Below, piece by piece: positions 35,280-44,431 of a stretch of DNA of 64,000 nucleotides. Source of the stretch: Candidatus Skiveiella danica (GTDB lineage: Bacteria; Pseudomonadota; Gammaproteobacteria; Burkholderiales; Burkholderiaceae_C); NCBI GenBank assembly GCA_016721925.1, contig JADKHE010000008.1, forward strand, positions 1 to 64,000, read 5' to 3'. Position 1 is the first letter of the stretch. Every line of letters begins with the position of its first letter. The notes under the pieces are model-generated. The model did not search any database. It was not told the DNA's origin and was given only the letters and a program-made list of their open reading frames with translations. The position numbers and the translations under genes were made by a program.

Positions 35280-37184
35280 ATGAACCGATCCCGGACCTGC
35301 TCCCGCCTCGGGTGGCTGCCAGTCCCGCTGTTGGCCTGCGCCTTGCTGCAGGCACCGGCGACGGCGCAGACGGCGGCGGACGGGCAGGCGCTGACGCCGG
35401 AGCAGCGGCGCGCACAACGCCAGGCGCAGAGGCAGGCAACGACCACGGCAGACAAAGGGCCGGCTTTCGCGGTGGAGATCCGGGCACCCAAAGACATCCA
35501 GGACGTGCTGACCCGTCGCCTCGAGTTGCCGCGTTTCGCCGAGCTGCCAGGCCTGGACGACAACGAACTGGCGCGCCTGTTGCCGGTGGCCCGGAAAAAC
35601 GCCGAGGAGATTCTGGCCACACTGGGCTATTTCTCGCCCCTGGTCACCATCGAGCAGGCGCCGGCCGTCGCTGCGGAACCGCGAAGGGTGATCGTGAGCG
35701 TGGATCCCGGTCAACCGACCCAGGTGACCGAGGTGCGCATCGACTTCACCGGGCCGATCGCCACCGAAGAAGGCGCAAGGGCGCAGCGTGAAAAGATCGA
35801 GGCGCTCTGGACGTTGCGCCCTGGCATGCGCTTCACCCAGTCGGAATGGGACGCGGCCAAGCTGGCGGCGCTGCGCGAGCTCACCACCGTGCGCTATCCG
35901 GTGGGCAAGCTGGCCGACAGCCGGGCCGACATCGACCCCGAGACGCACAGTGCGCGCCTGAGCGTGACGCTGGATTCCGGGCCCGCCTTCAAGGTGGGCG
36001 ACATGGTGATCAGCGGGCTGGACCGCCATTCCGCTGAGCTGGTGACCCGGCTGGCGCAGCTGCCCCCTGGTGAAACCTACGACCAGACCCGCATGCTCGA
36101 GGCCCAGCAGCGTCTGAGCGACAGCGGCTACTTCGATTCGGTCTACCTGAGCCTGGACACCTCCGGCGGCCCAGAGGCCACGGTCATGCGCGTGAAGGTG
36201 CGCGAAGCCAAGCGGCAAAAGCTGATCCTGGGCGTGGGTGTCAATACCGACACCGGCCTGCGCTTTTCGATGGAGCACACCGAGCACCAGCTGCCGGTCA
36301 TCGGCTGGCGGGCCGTCACCAAGCTGCTCTACGAACAGCCCAAGAAATCCCTCGGCACGGAGTGGACCGCGCCGCCTGACGCCAACCTCTGGCGCTGGCG
36401 CACCTCGGCGCAGGTGGCACGTGAGGAATCCGGCAGCTTCGAGGTCGACAGCCTTCTGCTGCGCGCCGGTCGCACGCGCACGACGGAGTCCGTCGACCGC
36501 TCCTATTTCCTGCAATACGAACGCGCCCGCAACACCGGCACCAACCCGCCGCCGGACGCCAACGCGCTGAGCGCGAACTACGTCTGGACCCGCCGGGACT
36601 TTGACAGCCGGCTGTTTCCCACCAGCGGGCACGGCCTGTCTCTGGATGTGGGCGGGGGCGTGACGGTGGGCGACACCCGCTACCCCTTTGGCCGCCTGGT
36701 CGGCAAGTGGCTCGGCTACATCCCGCTGGGCCGTCCTGGCGGACAGGCCGACCGGAACGTGGCGCGCGGCACCCGCATCGCGGCGCGGGCCGAACTGGGC
36801 GCCGTGCTGGCCAATGAAGCCGCAAACCTGCCCACCACGCAGCTGTTCCTGACAGGCGGCGACAACACGGTGCGCGGCTATGCCTACCGCAGCATCGGCG
36901 TCACGCTGCCGGACGGCCAGACCGCCGCCGGTCGCTACCTGGTCGTGGGCAGCCTGGAGCTGCAACGCCCGATCATCATCGATGGCCTGACGTCGGCCTG
37001 GGACTTCGTCGCGTTTGTCGATGCCGGTGGTGTGGCCGACAAGCCCCAGCAACTGACCGCCAAGGTCGGTGTCGGCGCGGGCGCGCAGTGGAACAGCCCG
37101 ATCGGTCCGTTGCAGATCGACCTGGCCTGGGGCGTGGCGACGCAAAAGCTGCGCCTGAACCTCAGCATGGGGGTGCTGTTCTGA
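35280..37184 (+). CDS. tamA: Translocation and assembly module outer-membrane protein TamA
   Basis: 634-residue Omp85-family protein. Signal peptide ending near ATAQ, three POTRA-like domains (about 50-310: VRIDFTGPI, FKVGDMVISGL and similar strands), and a C-terminal 16-stranded barrel with the GGDNTVRGYAYRSIG turn, comparable to the conserved lid-lock motif. It works with TamB to place autotransporters and other proteins or lipids in the outer membrane. Its TGA overlaps the tamB ATG by one base. Confidence 0.93.
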   Translation: MNRSRTCSRLGWLPVPLLACALLQAPATAQTAADGQALTPEQRRAQRQAQRQATTTADKGPAFAVEIRAPKDIQDVLTRRLELPRFAELPGLDDNELARLLPVARKNAEEILATLGYFSPLVTIEQAPAVAAEPRRVIVSVDPGQPTQVTEVRIDFTGPIATEEGARAQREKIEALWTLRPGMRFTQSEWDAAKLAALRELTTVRYPVGKLADSRADIDPETHSARLSVTLDSGPAFKVGDMVISGLDRHSAELVTRLAQLPPGETYDQTRMLEAQQRLSDSGYFDSVYLSLDTSGGPEATVMRVKVREAKRQKLILGVGVNTDTGLRFSMEHTEHQLPVIGWRAVTKLLYEQPKKSLGTEWTAPPDANLWRWRTSAQVAREESGSFEVDSLLLRAGRTRTTESVDRSYFLQYERARNTGTNPPPDANALSANYVWTRRDFDSRLFPTSGHGLSLDVGGGVTVGDTRYPFGRLVGKWLGYIPLGRPGGQADRNVARGTRIAARAELGAVLANEAANLPTTQLFLTGGDNTVRGYAYRSIGVTLPDGQTAAGRYLVVGSLELQRPIIIDGLTSAWDFVAFVDAGGVADKPQQLTAKVGVGAGAQWNSPIGPLQIDLAWGVATQKLRLNLSMGVLF

Positions 37185-40100
37185 TGCGCCGGCTCATGCC
37201 TTTCGTGCTCGCCGTTGGCGCCGCCCTGCTGGTGCTGGCCGGCCTGGGGCTGTCGCTCTACCTGTGGTCAGGCACCGATCGATCCCTTGCCACGACCCTG
37301 GACCTGGCCGGCCGGATGCTGCCCGCCGACCAGTCGCTGGAGGCCGGCGAGGTGGAAGGCAGCCTGCGCTCAGGCGGGCGCATCGGCTGGCTGCGCTGGC
37401 GCCAGGGTGCGCTCAGCGTGGAGGCCCGTGATGCCGAAGTGACCTGGTCGCTGGCCGGCTTGCTCGATGGCCAGCTGCGGCTGGACCGGCTCGCCATCAC
37501 CCGCCTGCAGATCGAAGACAAGCGGGCGCCGACGCCGGCGACCCCGCCCCCCGAGCTGACGCTGCCAATCCGGGTCGAGGCCCCCTTTGAAGTCGCCACG
37601 CTGGAATGGATCGGCTCGCCGCCGCTGGTCGTAAATGGCTTGGCGGGTAGATACACTTTTGATAGCAAAATTCATCGGATCGACGCTGGAAAAGCGCGTA
37701 TTTCTTCGGGAAACTACGATTTTTCGGGTGAGCTTGAAGCTGCGGGCGCCATGGCCTTGGCCGTGCACCTTCAGGGCGAGGTCGTGACCACCCCACCTGG
37801 CAGCCTGCGAACGGTCACGCTGGTGGCCAGCGCACAGGCGCAAGGTGCGCTGGCCGGGATGGACGCCACCCTGGAGCTGTCCGCCGGGCTGGCGCCGCGG
37901 GACCTGGCCGCGCCGATCACCCGACGCCCGGCCACCCCAGGCAGCGCACTTGCCAGCACGCCGATGAAGGCCACGGTGACGGCCCGCATCCAGCCCTGGC
38001 AGCCTCAACCCGTTGCCGGCGCCCAAGGCGACTGGCAGGGGCTCGACCTGGCGGCCTTGTGGCCGCAGGCGCCCCGCACCCTGCTGCGAGGCCAGGCCAC
38101 GGTCATGCCGCGGGCCGACGGCTGGCTGGCGCAGGCCGACCTGTCGAACGCCCTGCCCGGCCCCTGGGACCGCCAGCAACTGCCGCTGGACCAGCTGAAA
38201 GCCCGCGCCCGCTATGCGGGCGGCCAGTGGATCATCGAATCGCTTGACGCCGTGGCCGCCGGTGGACGCATCCTGGCCCAGGCGCAGTCCGTGCCCACCG
38301 CGTCGAATCCGCCGAAAGGCACCCAGGCCCCGGCGCTCGCCTGGGACGCCCGTGCCACGCTGCAAAGCGTGAATCCGGCCGCCGCCGACTCGCGGCTGGC
38401 TGCCGCTTCGCTGAACGGCCAGCTGACGGCACGCCTCGACCGGCAGGCCTGGACCTTCGACGCGGATCTGACCGGCGCGCCGCTCCCAGGCGGCCCGCCC
38501 GGCGCCTCGGCGATCCGCCAGCGCCTGAAGGCCTTGCGTGCCCAGGGCCGCTGGGAGGGCGGCACCCTCACCCTGCCCGCCCTGCTGGTGCAGACCGATG
38601 ACACCCAGCTGCAAGGCAGCCTGACCTTCCACCTCGAGCGCCGCAGCGGCGACGCCCGGCTGAACCTGAGCCTGCCCGGCGGCACGGTCACCCTGGCGGG
38701 CCAGATCAGCGAATCCCAGGGCGCTGGCGCGCTGGCCGCGCAGGTCACCGACGCAAGCCTGGCCGCACGCTGGCTGGCCAGTTGGCCGGGCATGCCCACG
38801 CAATGGGCGCAGGGCACCATGCGGGGATCCGCCGCCCTGAACGCGACCTGGAAGGGGGGCTGGAAAGAGCAAGGACGCCAGCTCCAGGTGCAGGCCCAGC
38901 TGGCAGTGCCGCGCCTGGATCTCGGCGCGCCCGGCGCCGCACCGACACAGGTCTGGCAGGTCTCCGACGGACAGTTCGATCTGACGGGATCGCTGGCGTC
39001 GCTGCGCCTGAACACCCGCGGTCGCGCGCAGGCCGGCACGCGGCGCCTCGAACTGGCAGCCGCCGCCCAGGCCGGGTATTTGGGCGACGGGGCCTGGCGC
39101 GCGCAGGTCGAGACGCTGCAGCTCAAGGCCCAGGACAGCCTGCAGCCCGGCACCTGGACCCTGCGGCTGGGCCAGCGCGTGGCCGTGGACTGGAAGGACA
39201 CGCCCCTGTCTCGCGCGCTGCAAGTGTCGGCTGGCGATCTTCGGCTGACCGGGCCCCAGCCGGGCGAGGCCCGCATCGAGTGGCAGCCGGCCAGTTGGAG
39301 CCGGCGCGACGCAGCGCCCGCCGAGTGGCGTTCGCAGGGCCGTGTTCAGGGACTGCCCCTGGGCTGGATCGACCGGCTGGCCGGCCTGGCCCTGTCGGAG
39401 TACGACCTGGCCGAGGACATGGTGCTCGCCGGCCAATGGGATCTCGCGGTGGGAGCGGCGATGCGGCTTCGCGCATCTCTTGAGCGCACCCAGGGCGACT
39501 TCAAGATGCAACTCGACGACGGCGGCACCAGTGTGATCGATGCCGGCGTGCGCACCGCGCGCATCGACCTGACGGGCGACAACGGCGACCTGGACCTGCG
39601 GGCTGCGTGGGACAGCCAGCGTGCGGGCGAGGCGCAGGCCCGTTTCCGCAGCCGGCTGCAGCGCCAGAGCGATGGCTGGACCTGGCCCGCCGACGCCGCC
39701 GTCAGCGGCAGCCTGCGCGCGCAATTGCCCCGCCTGCGGGCCTGGTCGGCGCTGACACCGCCGGGCTGGCGCATCCGGGGCACGCTGCAGGCCGATGCGA
39801 CATTGGCTGGCACCCGCGCGGCGCCGCAGTGGGGCGGAACGATTGCAGCGGACAATCTGGCTGCGCGCTCGATCGTGGACGGCATCGAGTTCAGCCAGGG
39901 CCGGCTGCGCGCCACCCTGCAGGAGCAGCGCGTGGACATCACCGAGTTCAGCCTTCAGGGCGCCAGCGGCGCGCAAGGGTCCGGTGGACAGCTGAGCCTG
40001 AAGGGCTTCGCGCTCTGGCCTTCGGCCAGGGAAAACACAGCGGCCGGCGTGAAAGGCGTACGCATGGAGCTCGAAGCGCAGGCCGACGCCTTGCGCGTGA

Positions 40101-41137
40101 GTGCCCGCGCCGACCGCCGCCTCACGGTCTCCGGCAAGCTCACGGCCAAGCTGGCCGATGCCCGCCTGGTGGTGCGCGGCGGGATCAAGGCCGACCAGGC
40201 GCTCATCATCCTGCCGGAAGAAACCGCCTCGGGCCTGGGCTCCGACGTGGTGGTCAGCACCCGCAATGCCAAGGGTACCCTGGGGGCCACCGTCACGGCA
40301 GCGCCCCCCTCTGCGGCCCCCCCGTCTGATCCGGCCAGGCCCGGCGTGGAGCAGGATGTTGCGGTGACGCTGGACCTGGGACCCGACTTCCAGGTGCGCG
40401 GCTACGGGTTGAAAACACGCCTGGCGGGCAGCCTGACGGCCACCAGCAAAACCCGGGGCGCACCGCAGCCGCGGCTGACCGGCGAAATCAGCACCGTGGG
40501 CGGCACGTACAAGGCCTATGGCCAGTGGCTCGACATTGACGAGGGCTTGTTGCGCTTTTCCGGAGCCTACGACAACCCCGCGCTGGACATCCTCGCCATC
40601 CGCCCCAACCTGACGCAGCGCGTCGGCGTGCAGATCACCGGCACGGCCCTGTCGCCGCGCGTGCGCCTGTATTCGGACCCGGTGCTGTCCGAAGCCGAGA
40701 CCCTGTCCTGGTTGCTGCTGGGCCGCAGTGGCGCCAACGGCGGCGCCGAAGCGGCCATGTTGCAGCAGGCGGCGCTGGCCATTCTGGGTGGCAGCTCCAA
40801 TGGTCTGTCCGGCCAGTTGACCGAGGCCCTCGGACTGGACGAACTGTCTGTGCGCGCGCCCGGCGAGAGCCCGGACGGCAACGCCACCGGCGCCACCGTC
40901 ATGGTGGGCAAGCGCCTGGCGCGCAACTTCTACGTGGCTTACGAACAGAGCCTCAGTGGCGCGATGGGAACCTTCCAGATCTTCTACGAACTGACCAGCC
41001 GCCTGACCTTGCGCGCCCAGATCGGCCAGCAGAGCGTGGTGGACCTGATCTACACCGTGCGCTTCGACAATGGCCGGGACGCCCTGACCCGGGAGCCGCC
41101 ACCCCGCCAATTACAATCCAGCCCCAAGCCGCCGTAG
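37184..41137 (+). CDS. tamB: Translocation and assembly module protein TamB (DUF490)
   Basis: 1317 residues. An N-terminal membrane anchor (FVLAVGAALLVLAGLGLSLYL) is followed by a long, repetitive beta structure thought to span the periplasm, and the DUF490 C-terminus (GTYKAYGQWLDIDEGLLRFSGAYDNPALDILA, FDNGRD) that meets TamA. Residues about 155-178 (YTFDSKIHRIDAGKARIS) are encoded by a repeat insertion, AT-rich unlike the rest. The TAG stop (41135-41137) lies inside the tRNA-Arg gene. Confidence 0.93.
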   Translation: MRRLMPFVLAVGAALLVLAGLGLSLYLWSGTDRSLATTLDLAGRMLPADQSLEAGEVEGSLRSGGRIGWLRWRQGALSVEARDAEVTWSLAGLLDGQLRLDRLAITRLQIEDKRAPTPATPPPELTLPIRVEAPFEVATLEWIGSPPLVVNGLAGRYTFDSKIHRIDAGKARISSGNYDFSGELEAAGAMALAVHLQGEVVTTPPGSLRTVTLVASAQAQGALAGMDATLELSAGLAPRDLAAPITRRPATPGSALASTPMKATVTARIQPWQPQPVAGAQGDWQGLDLAALWPQAPRTLLRGQATVMPRADGWLAQADLSNALPGPWDRQQLPLDQLKARARYAGGQWIIESLDAVAAGGRILAQAQSVPTASNPPKGTQAPALAWDARATLQSVNPAAADSRLAAASLNGQLTARLDRQAWTFDADLTGAPLPGGPPGASAIRQRLKALRAQGRWEGGTLTLPALLVQTDDTQLQGSLTFHLERRSGDARLNLSLPGGTVTLAGQISESQGAGALAAQVTDASLAARWLASWPGMPTQWAQGTMRGSAALNATWKGGWKEQGRQLQVQAQLAVPRLDLGAPGAAPTQVWQVSDGQFDLTGSLASLRLNTRGRAQAGTRRLELAAAAQAGYLGDGAWRAQVETLQLKAQDSLQPGTWTLRLGQRVAVDWKDTPLSRALQVSAGDLRLTGPQPGEARIEWQPASWSRRDAAPAEWRSQGRVQGLPLGWIDRLAGLALSEYDLAEDMVLAGQWDLAVGAAMRLRASLERTQGDFKMQLDDGGTSVIDAGVRTARIDLTGDNGDLDLRAAWDSQRAGEAQARFRSRLQRQSDGWTWPADAAVSGSLRAQLPRLRAWSALTPPGWRIRGTLQADATLAGTRAAPQWGGTIAADNLAARSIVDGIEFSQGRLRATLQEQRVDITEFSLQGASGAQGSGGQLSLKGFALWPSARENTAAGVKGVRMELEAQADALRVSARADRRLTVSGKLTAKLADARLVVRGGIKADQALIILPEETASGLGSDVVVSTRNAKGTLGATVTAAPPSAAPPSDPARPGVEQDVAVTLDLGPDFQVRGYGLKTRLAGSLTATSKTRGAPQPRLTGEISTVGGTYKAYGQWLDIDEGLLRFSGAYDNPALDILAIRPNLTQRVGVQITGTALSPRVRLYSDPVLSEAETLSWLLLGRSGANGGAEAAMLQQAALAILGGSSNGLSGQLTEALGLDELSVRAPGESPDGNATGATVMVGKRLARNFYVAYEQSLSGAMGTFQIFYELTSRLTLRAQIGQQSVVDLIYTVRFDNGRDALTREPPPRQLQSSPKPP
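37646..37716 (+). repeat. Dispersed ATAGC-N15-GACGC repeat, copy H (inside tamB)
   Basis: TTTTGATAGC (ATAGC 37662-37666), 15 nt with TCATCGG, GACGCTGGAAAAGCGCG from 37682, tail CTTCGGGAAACTACG. It is read through in frame by tamB and stands out as an A/T-rich patch. Confidence 0.85.
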
Positions 41138-41202
41138 TTCAATGGATAGAACGGGGACCTCCTAAGTCTCAGATACAGGTTCGATTCCTGTCGGTGGTAC
41201 CA
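41128..41202 (+). tRNA. tRNA-Arg (anticodon CCU)
   Basis: Acceptor strand GCCGCCG (41128-41134) pairs with CGGTGGT near the 3' end, allowing G-U pairs. D arm TAGTTCAATGGATAGAAC, anticodon loop CTCCTAA giving CCU (reads AGG), T arm ACAGGTTCGATTCCTGT, and encoded CCA at 41200-41202. All four arms can be drawn. Its first ten bases are also the end of tamB. Confidence 0.95.
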
Positions 41203-41305
41203 GCCGGGACCGCGCTTGCCTCGATGCTCGGTCCGACCTCTGCATGGCCGCGGTGGCTCGCCATAAGGCCTGCACCCATCCTTTCAGCATCTGAAACCCG
41301 GCTTT

Positions 41306-41368
41306 TCAGTGTTATTGGCGCCATCCCTGCATCAAATGGACGTACATCGCTATCAATATTGATGGTCT
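41306..41368 (-). repeat. Dispersed ATAGC-N15-GACGC repeat, copy I
   Basis: Minus strand: CAATATTGATAGC (complement 41349-41353), 15 nt with GTACGTCCA, GATGCAGGGATGG (core complement 41329-41333). More diverged, but the spacing is kept. It lies between tRNA-Arg and the ParA gene. Confidence 0.7.
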
Positions 41369-41370
41369 TG

Positions 41371-42147
41371 TCAAGCCCGCGCCGCCTCCAGTGCGTCATG
41401 CAATTCCACCAGCGCCTGGGTCAGGCGGTGGTTCGGGTCGAGGTAAATCATGGGCAGTGACAGCTCGTGCGACTCGCGGATGCGCACGGATGAGGGCAGG
41501 TAGGGCTCCAGCACCGGCAGTCCGTCGTCGATCAGCTCCTGCACCAGGCGCCGGGGCAGGTTGGCGCGGGGCTGGAACTGGTTGACCACGATGCCCTCCA
41601 CGGCCAGGTCGGGGTTGTGGTCGGCGCGGATTTCCTCCACGTTTTCCATCAGCGTGTAGAGCGCCTTGCGCGAGAACTCGTCGCAGTCGAACGGGATCAG
41701 GCAGCCGCTGGCACCCATCAGCGCCGAGCGTGTGTAGAAGTTCAGCGCCGGCGGGGTGTCGATGTAGATGCGGTCGTAGGTTTCGCCAAGTTTCTGCAGC
41801 GCCTCGCGCAGCTTGTACAGCTTGTGGCGCGACTCCAGCTTGCTCTGCAGTTCGTCGAGCGCCGGGCTGGAGCGCATCAGGTCCAGGCCCTCGTGCGGGG
41901 TGCCCACGATGAACTCGCCGGGTGCCACGTTGCGCAGGCTGAAGCTCAGGGTGTGTTCAAAAAAACCGGCCACGTTGGGCTGGTCTTCAGCGGCCCCTTC
42001 ACCCAGCAGGTAGCTGGTGGAGTTGCCCTGCTGGTCGAGGTCGATGACCAGGGTGCGCAGACCCTGGCTGGCGCTGATGGCGGCCAGGTTGCAGGTGATG
42101 GTGGATTTTCCGACCCCACCTTTCTGGTTGAAGACGACGAGCGGCAT
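41371..42147 (-). CDS. ParA-family ATPase
   Basis: 258 residues. Deviant Walker A NQKGGVGKSTITCNLA at residues 7-22, IDLDQQGNSTSYL, and switch IYIDTPPALNFYTR. Distinct from the 206-residue ParA at 23930-24550. No ParB is adjacent; the ArsR-type gene follows 154 bp upstream on the same strand. Possibly a cell-positioning or partition protein. Confidence 0.9.
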   Translation of the reverse strand: MPLVVFNQKGGVGKSTITCNLAAISASQGLRTLVIDLDQQGNSTSYLLGEGAAEDQPNVAGFFEHTLSFSLRNVAPGEFIVGTPHEGLDLMRSSPALDELQSKLESRHKLYKLREALQKLGETYDRIYIDTPPALNFYTRSALMGASGCLIPFDCDEFSRKALYTLMENVEEIRADHNPDLAVEGIVVNQFQPRANLPRRLVQELIDDGLPVLEPYLPSSVRIRESHELSLPMIYLDPNHRLTQALVELHDALEAARA

Positions 42148-42301
42148 GAGGCAATTCCTTGTACGGGGAGATGAAAAAGGGCGGATCAAAACCCCGATTG
42201 TGCCCAGCCCGCAGCCACCGACGGCTTCGATGGCGCAGCAACCCGAGGCACCAGCCGGGCACGGCATGTTCGGCGGGGAAAACGCCCCCCAAGGCGGGGC
42301 T

Positions 42302-42670
42302 TCACTTGCCGGTTTTCAGGTTGGCGCCGATGCTGCGAGGATCGCCCTCGATGGCGATCTGGGTGCAGACGGCCCGGCACAGGGTGACGACGTTGTCGTT
42401 GATGATGCGATAGAAAATCTGCACGCCTTCGCGCCGTTTGCCGAGCACGCCGGACTGGTACAAGGTGTGCAGGTGCTGCGACATGTTGGGCTGCGTGGTG
42501 TCGATCTCGCGCAGCAGTTCGCCCACGTTCTTCTCGCCATTGCACAGGCTGCTGATGATCCTCAGCCGCATGGGTGCCGACATGACGCGAAACAGTTCAG
42601 CCGCCAGTTCGAACACCTCGTCGGACTCGGTGATGGGCGACGTATCCACGACAGCTTTGCTCTTGGCCAT
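42302..42670 (-). CDS. ArsR-family transcriptional regulator
   Basis: 122 residues with a winged helix-turn-helix: FRVMSAPMRLRIISSLCNGEKNVGELLREIDTTQPNMSQHLHTLYQSGVLGKRREGVQIFY follows the ArsR pattern. The classical ELCVCDL metal site is not present; Cys43 and two later Cys (TLCRAVC) might form another sensor. A palindrome is found upstream, likely its operator. Targets unknown. Confidence 0.88.
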   Translation of the reverse strand: MAKSKAVVDTSPITESDEVFELAAELFRVMSAPMRLRIISSLCNGEKNVGELLREIDTTQPNMSQHLHTLYQSGVLGKRREGVQIFYRIINDNVVTLCRAVCTQIAIEGDPRSIGANLKTGK

Positions 42671-42710
42671 GCTTGCAGGGTTCCCGAACAGATTGGTTTT
42701 GTGATTCCGA

Positions 42711-42724
42711 ATATACGCGTATTA
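42711..42724. promoter_or_regulatory. Palindromic site upstream of the ArsR-family gene
   Basis: ATACGCGTAT (42713-42722) is a perfect 10-bp palindrome within AATATACGCGTATTA, 43 bp upstream of the regulator start, in an otherwise GC-rich area. It fits an autoregulatory operator of a winged-helix dimer; not proven. Confidence 0.4.
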
Positions 42725-42753
42725 GGGCGCCACGCAACGATTGTTGCGACACT

Positions 42754-44373
42754 TCAGCGCCGGGTGCCCGGACGCAAGGTGCGGCTGAGCAGGATCACCG
42801 GGATCAGGCCCACCAGCACCAGCGCCAGCGACGGCAAGGCGGCTTCACCCAGGCGCTCGTCGCGCGCGAGCTGGTAGGCCACGACGGCCAGCGTGTCGCT
42901 GTTGAAAGGGCGCAGCACCAGGGTGGCGGGCAGCTCCTTCATCACATCCACGAACACCAGAAGCGCCGCGGCTGCGGTCGAGCGCCTGAGCAGCGGCCAG
43001 TGCACACGCCGCATCAGCCCGAATCCTGCCGTGCCCAGCATGCGGGCGGAGTCGTCGAAACTGGCCGGGATGCGCGCATACCCGCTCTGCACCGACTGCA
43101 GGGCCACCGCACAGAAGCGCACCAGATAGGCCCAGACCAGGCCGAACGCGGTCGCCGTCATGACATAGCCGACGCGCGTGTCCGGGGCCGCCGCCTGCAG
43201 CCAGCCCACCGGCAGCAGCAGGCCCACGACGATCACCGCGCCCGGAATGGCATAACCCAGGCCGGCCAGCTGCACCACGGCGCGCGTGAACCGGCCCGAT
43301 TCACGCCGCGCACTGAAAGCCAGCAACAGCGCCATGGCGACGGCCACCAAGGCGGTGACCAGACCGAGCCGCACGCTGTTGTAGGACCAGGCGACAAAGC
43401 CGGTCCATGGCAACACCGACCAGTCGGCCGCCAGCGGACGCAGCATGAAGATCACCGGCAGCACGAAACCCAGCAGCACAGGCACCGTGCAGACCACCCA
43501 CACTGCGGCGAGGCGAATCCCGGCCAGCGGCGCGGCTTGGGCCTCGACGGCGCTGGCGCGAGCGCCTCGCACGCTGGAGAAACGCATGCGCTTTTGCGCC
43601 CGGTGCTCCAGGTTCAGCAGCACCATCACCACCACCAGCAGCACGGTGGCCAGCTGCGCAGCGGCGATCCGGTTGTCCATCGCCAGCCAGGCCTTGTAGA
43701 TGCCGGCCGAGAAGGTCTGGATGCCGAAGTAGCTCGACACGCCAAAGTCGGCCAGGGTCTCCATCAGCGCCAGCGCTGCTCCGGCGGCGATCGCCGGACG
43801 CGCCAGCGGCAGAGCCACCTCGCGGATACGTCGCGACATCGGCGCGCCGAGCAGACGCGCCGCCTCCATCAAATGGGTCGCACGTTCGCCCAGTGCCGTG
43901 CGGGCCAGCAGATACACATAGGGATAAAGCGAAAATGTGAACACCCAGGCCGCGCCGCCCAGACTGCGCACCTCCGGAAACACGCGCCCTTCCAGCCCGA
44001 ACACGGCCCGCAAGCCAGTCTGCAGCGGGCCGCTGAACTGCAGGAAATCGGTGTAGGCATACGCCACCACGTACGCCGGCATGGCCAGCGGCAGCAGCAA
44101 GGCCCACTCGGCCACCCGCCGGCCCGGAAACTCGAACAGGGTCACTGCCGCCGCGCTGGCGCTTCCGATCACCACGGTCCCCAGCGCCACCATGAGGCAC
44201 AAGCGCAGCGTGGTCCACGCGTAGTCGGGCAGCACCGTGCTGCCCATCTGCTGCAGGATGTCCGCGGTGACGACGTCCCACTGCAGCCATGAACCCATGA
44301 CCGCAAGCACGGGCACGCACAGCATGACAAGGATCAGCAGCAGGAAGAATCTTTGAAGCCAGCGCAGCGGCAT
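42754..44373 (-). CDS. Iron(III) ABC transporter permease, FbpB family
   Basis: 539-residue double-domain permease with two copies of the binding-protein-dependent transport fold (about twelve helices). Both halves carry the EAA-type loop, the first as EAARLLGAPMSRRIREVALPLARPAI, the second as DDSARMLGTAGFGLMRRVHWPLLR. This double arrangement is that of FbpB/SfuB iron(III) importers. It is divergent from the FbpC-like ATPase across a Fur-like box; no FbpA binding protein is nearby. Starts at ATG 44373. Confidence 0.88.
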   Translation of the reverse strand: MPLRWLQRFFLLLILVMLCVPVLAVMGSWLQWDVVTADILQQMGSTVLPDYAWTTLRLCLMVALGTVVIGSASAAAVTLFEFPGRRVAEWALLLPLAMPAYVVAYAYTDFLQFSGPLQTGLRAVFGLEGRVFPEVRSLGGAAWVFTFSLYPYVYLLARTALGERATHLMEAARLLGAPMSRRIREVALPLARPAIAAGAALALMETLADFGVSSYFGIQTFSAGIYKAWLAMDNRIAAAQLATVLLVVVMVLLNLEHRAQKRMRFSSVRGARASAVEAQAAPLAGIRLAAVWVVCTVPVLLGFVLPVIFMLRPLAADWSVLPWTGFVAWSYNSVRLGLVTALVAVAMALLLAFSARRESGRFTRAVVQLAGLGYAIPGAVIVVGLLLPVGWLQAAAPDTRVGYVMTATAFGLVWAYLVRFCAVALQSVQSGYARIPASFDDSARMLGTAGFGLMRRVHWPLLRRSTAAAALLVFVDVMKELPATLVLRPFNSDTLAVVAYQLARDERLGEAALPSLALVLVGLIPVILLSRTLRPGTRR

Positions 44374-44401
44374 GAGACGAAGGGATCCACGACAGGGCAA
44401 A

Positions 44402-44416
44402 TGAGAATTGTAATCA
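44402..44416. promoter_or_regulatory. Fur-box-like site between FbpB- and FbpC-type genes
   Basis: TGAGAAT-T-GTAATCA resembles the 7-1-7 Fur site (TGATAATnATTATCA) at 11 of 14 positions. It lies in the 58-bp divergent gap, suggesting iron repression of both genes. Confidence 0.55.
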
Positions 44417-44431
44417 TCTACAATGTTTTTC

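Noticed and set aside
37370..41110. 1246-residue minus-strand open frame opposite tamB
   Set aside because: Antisense shadow; no start signal or family.
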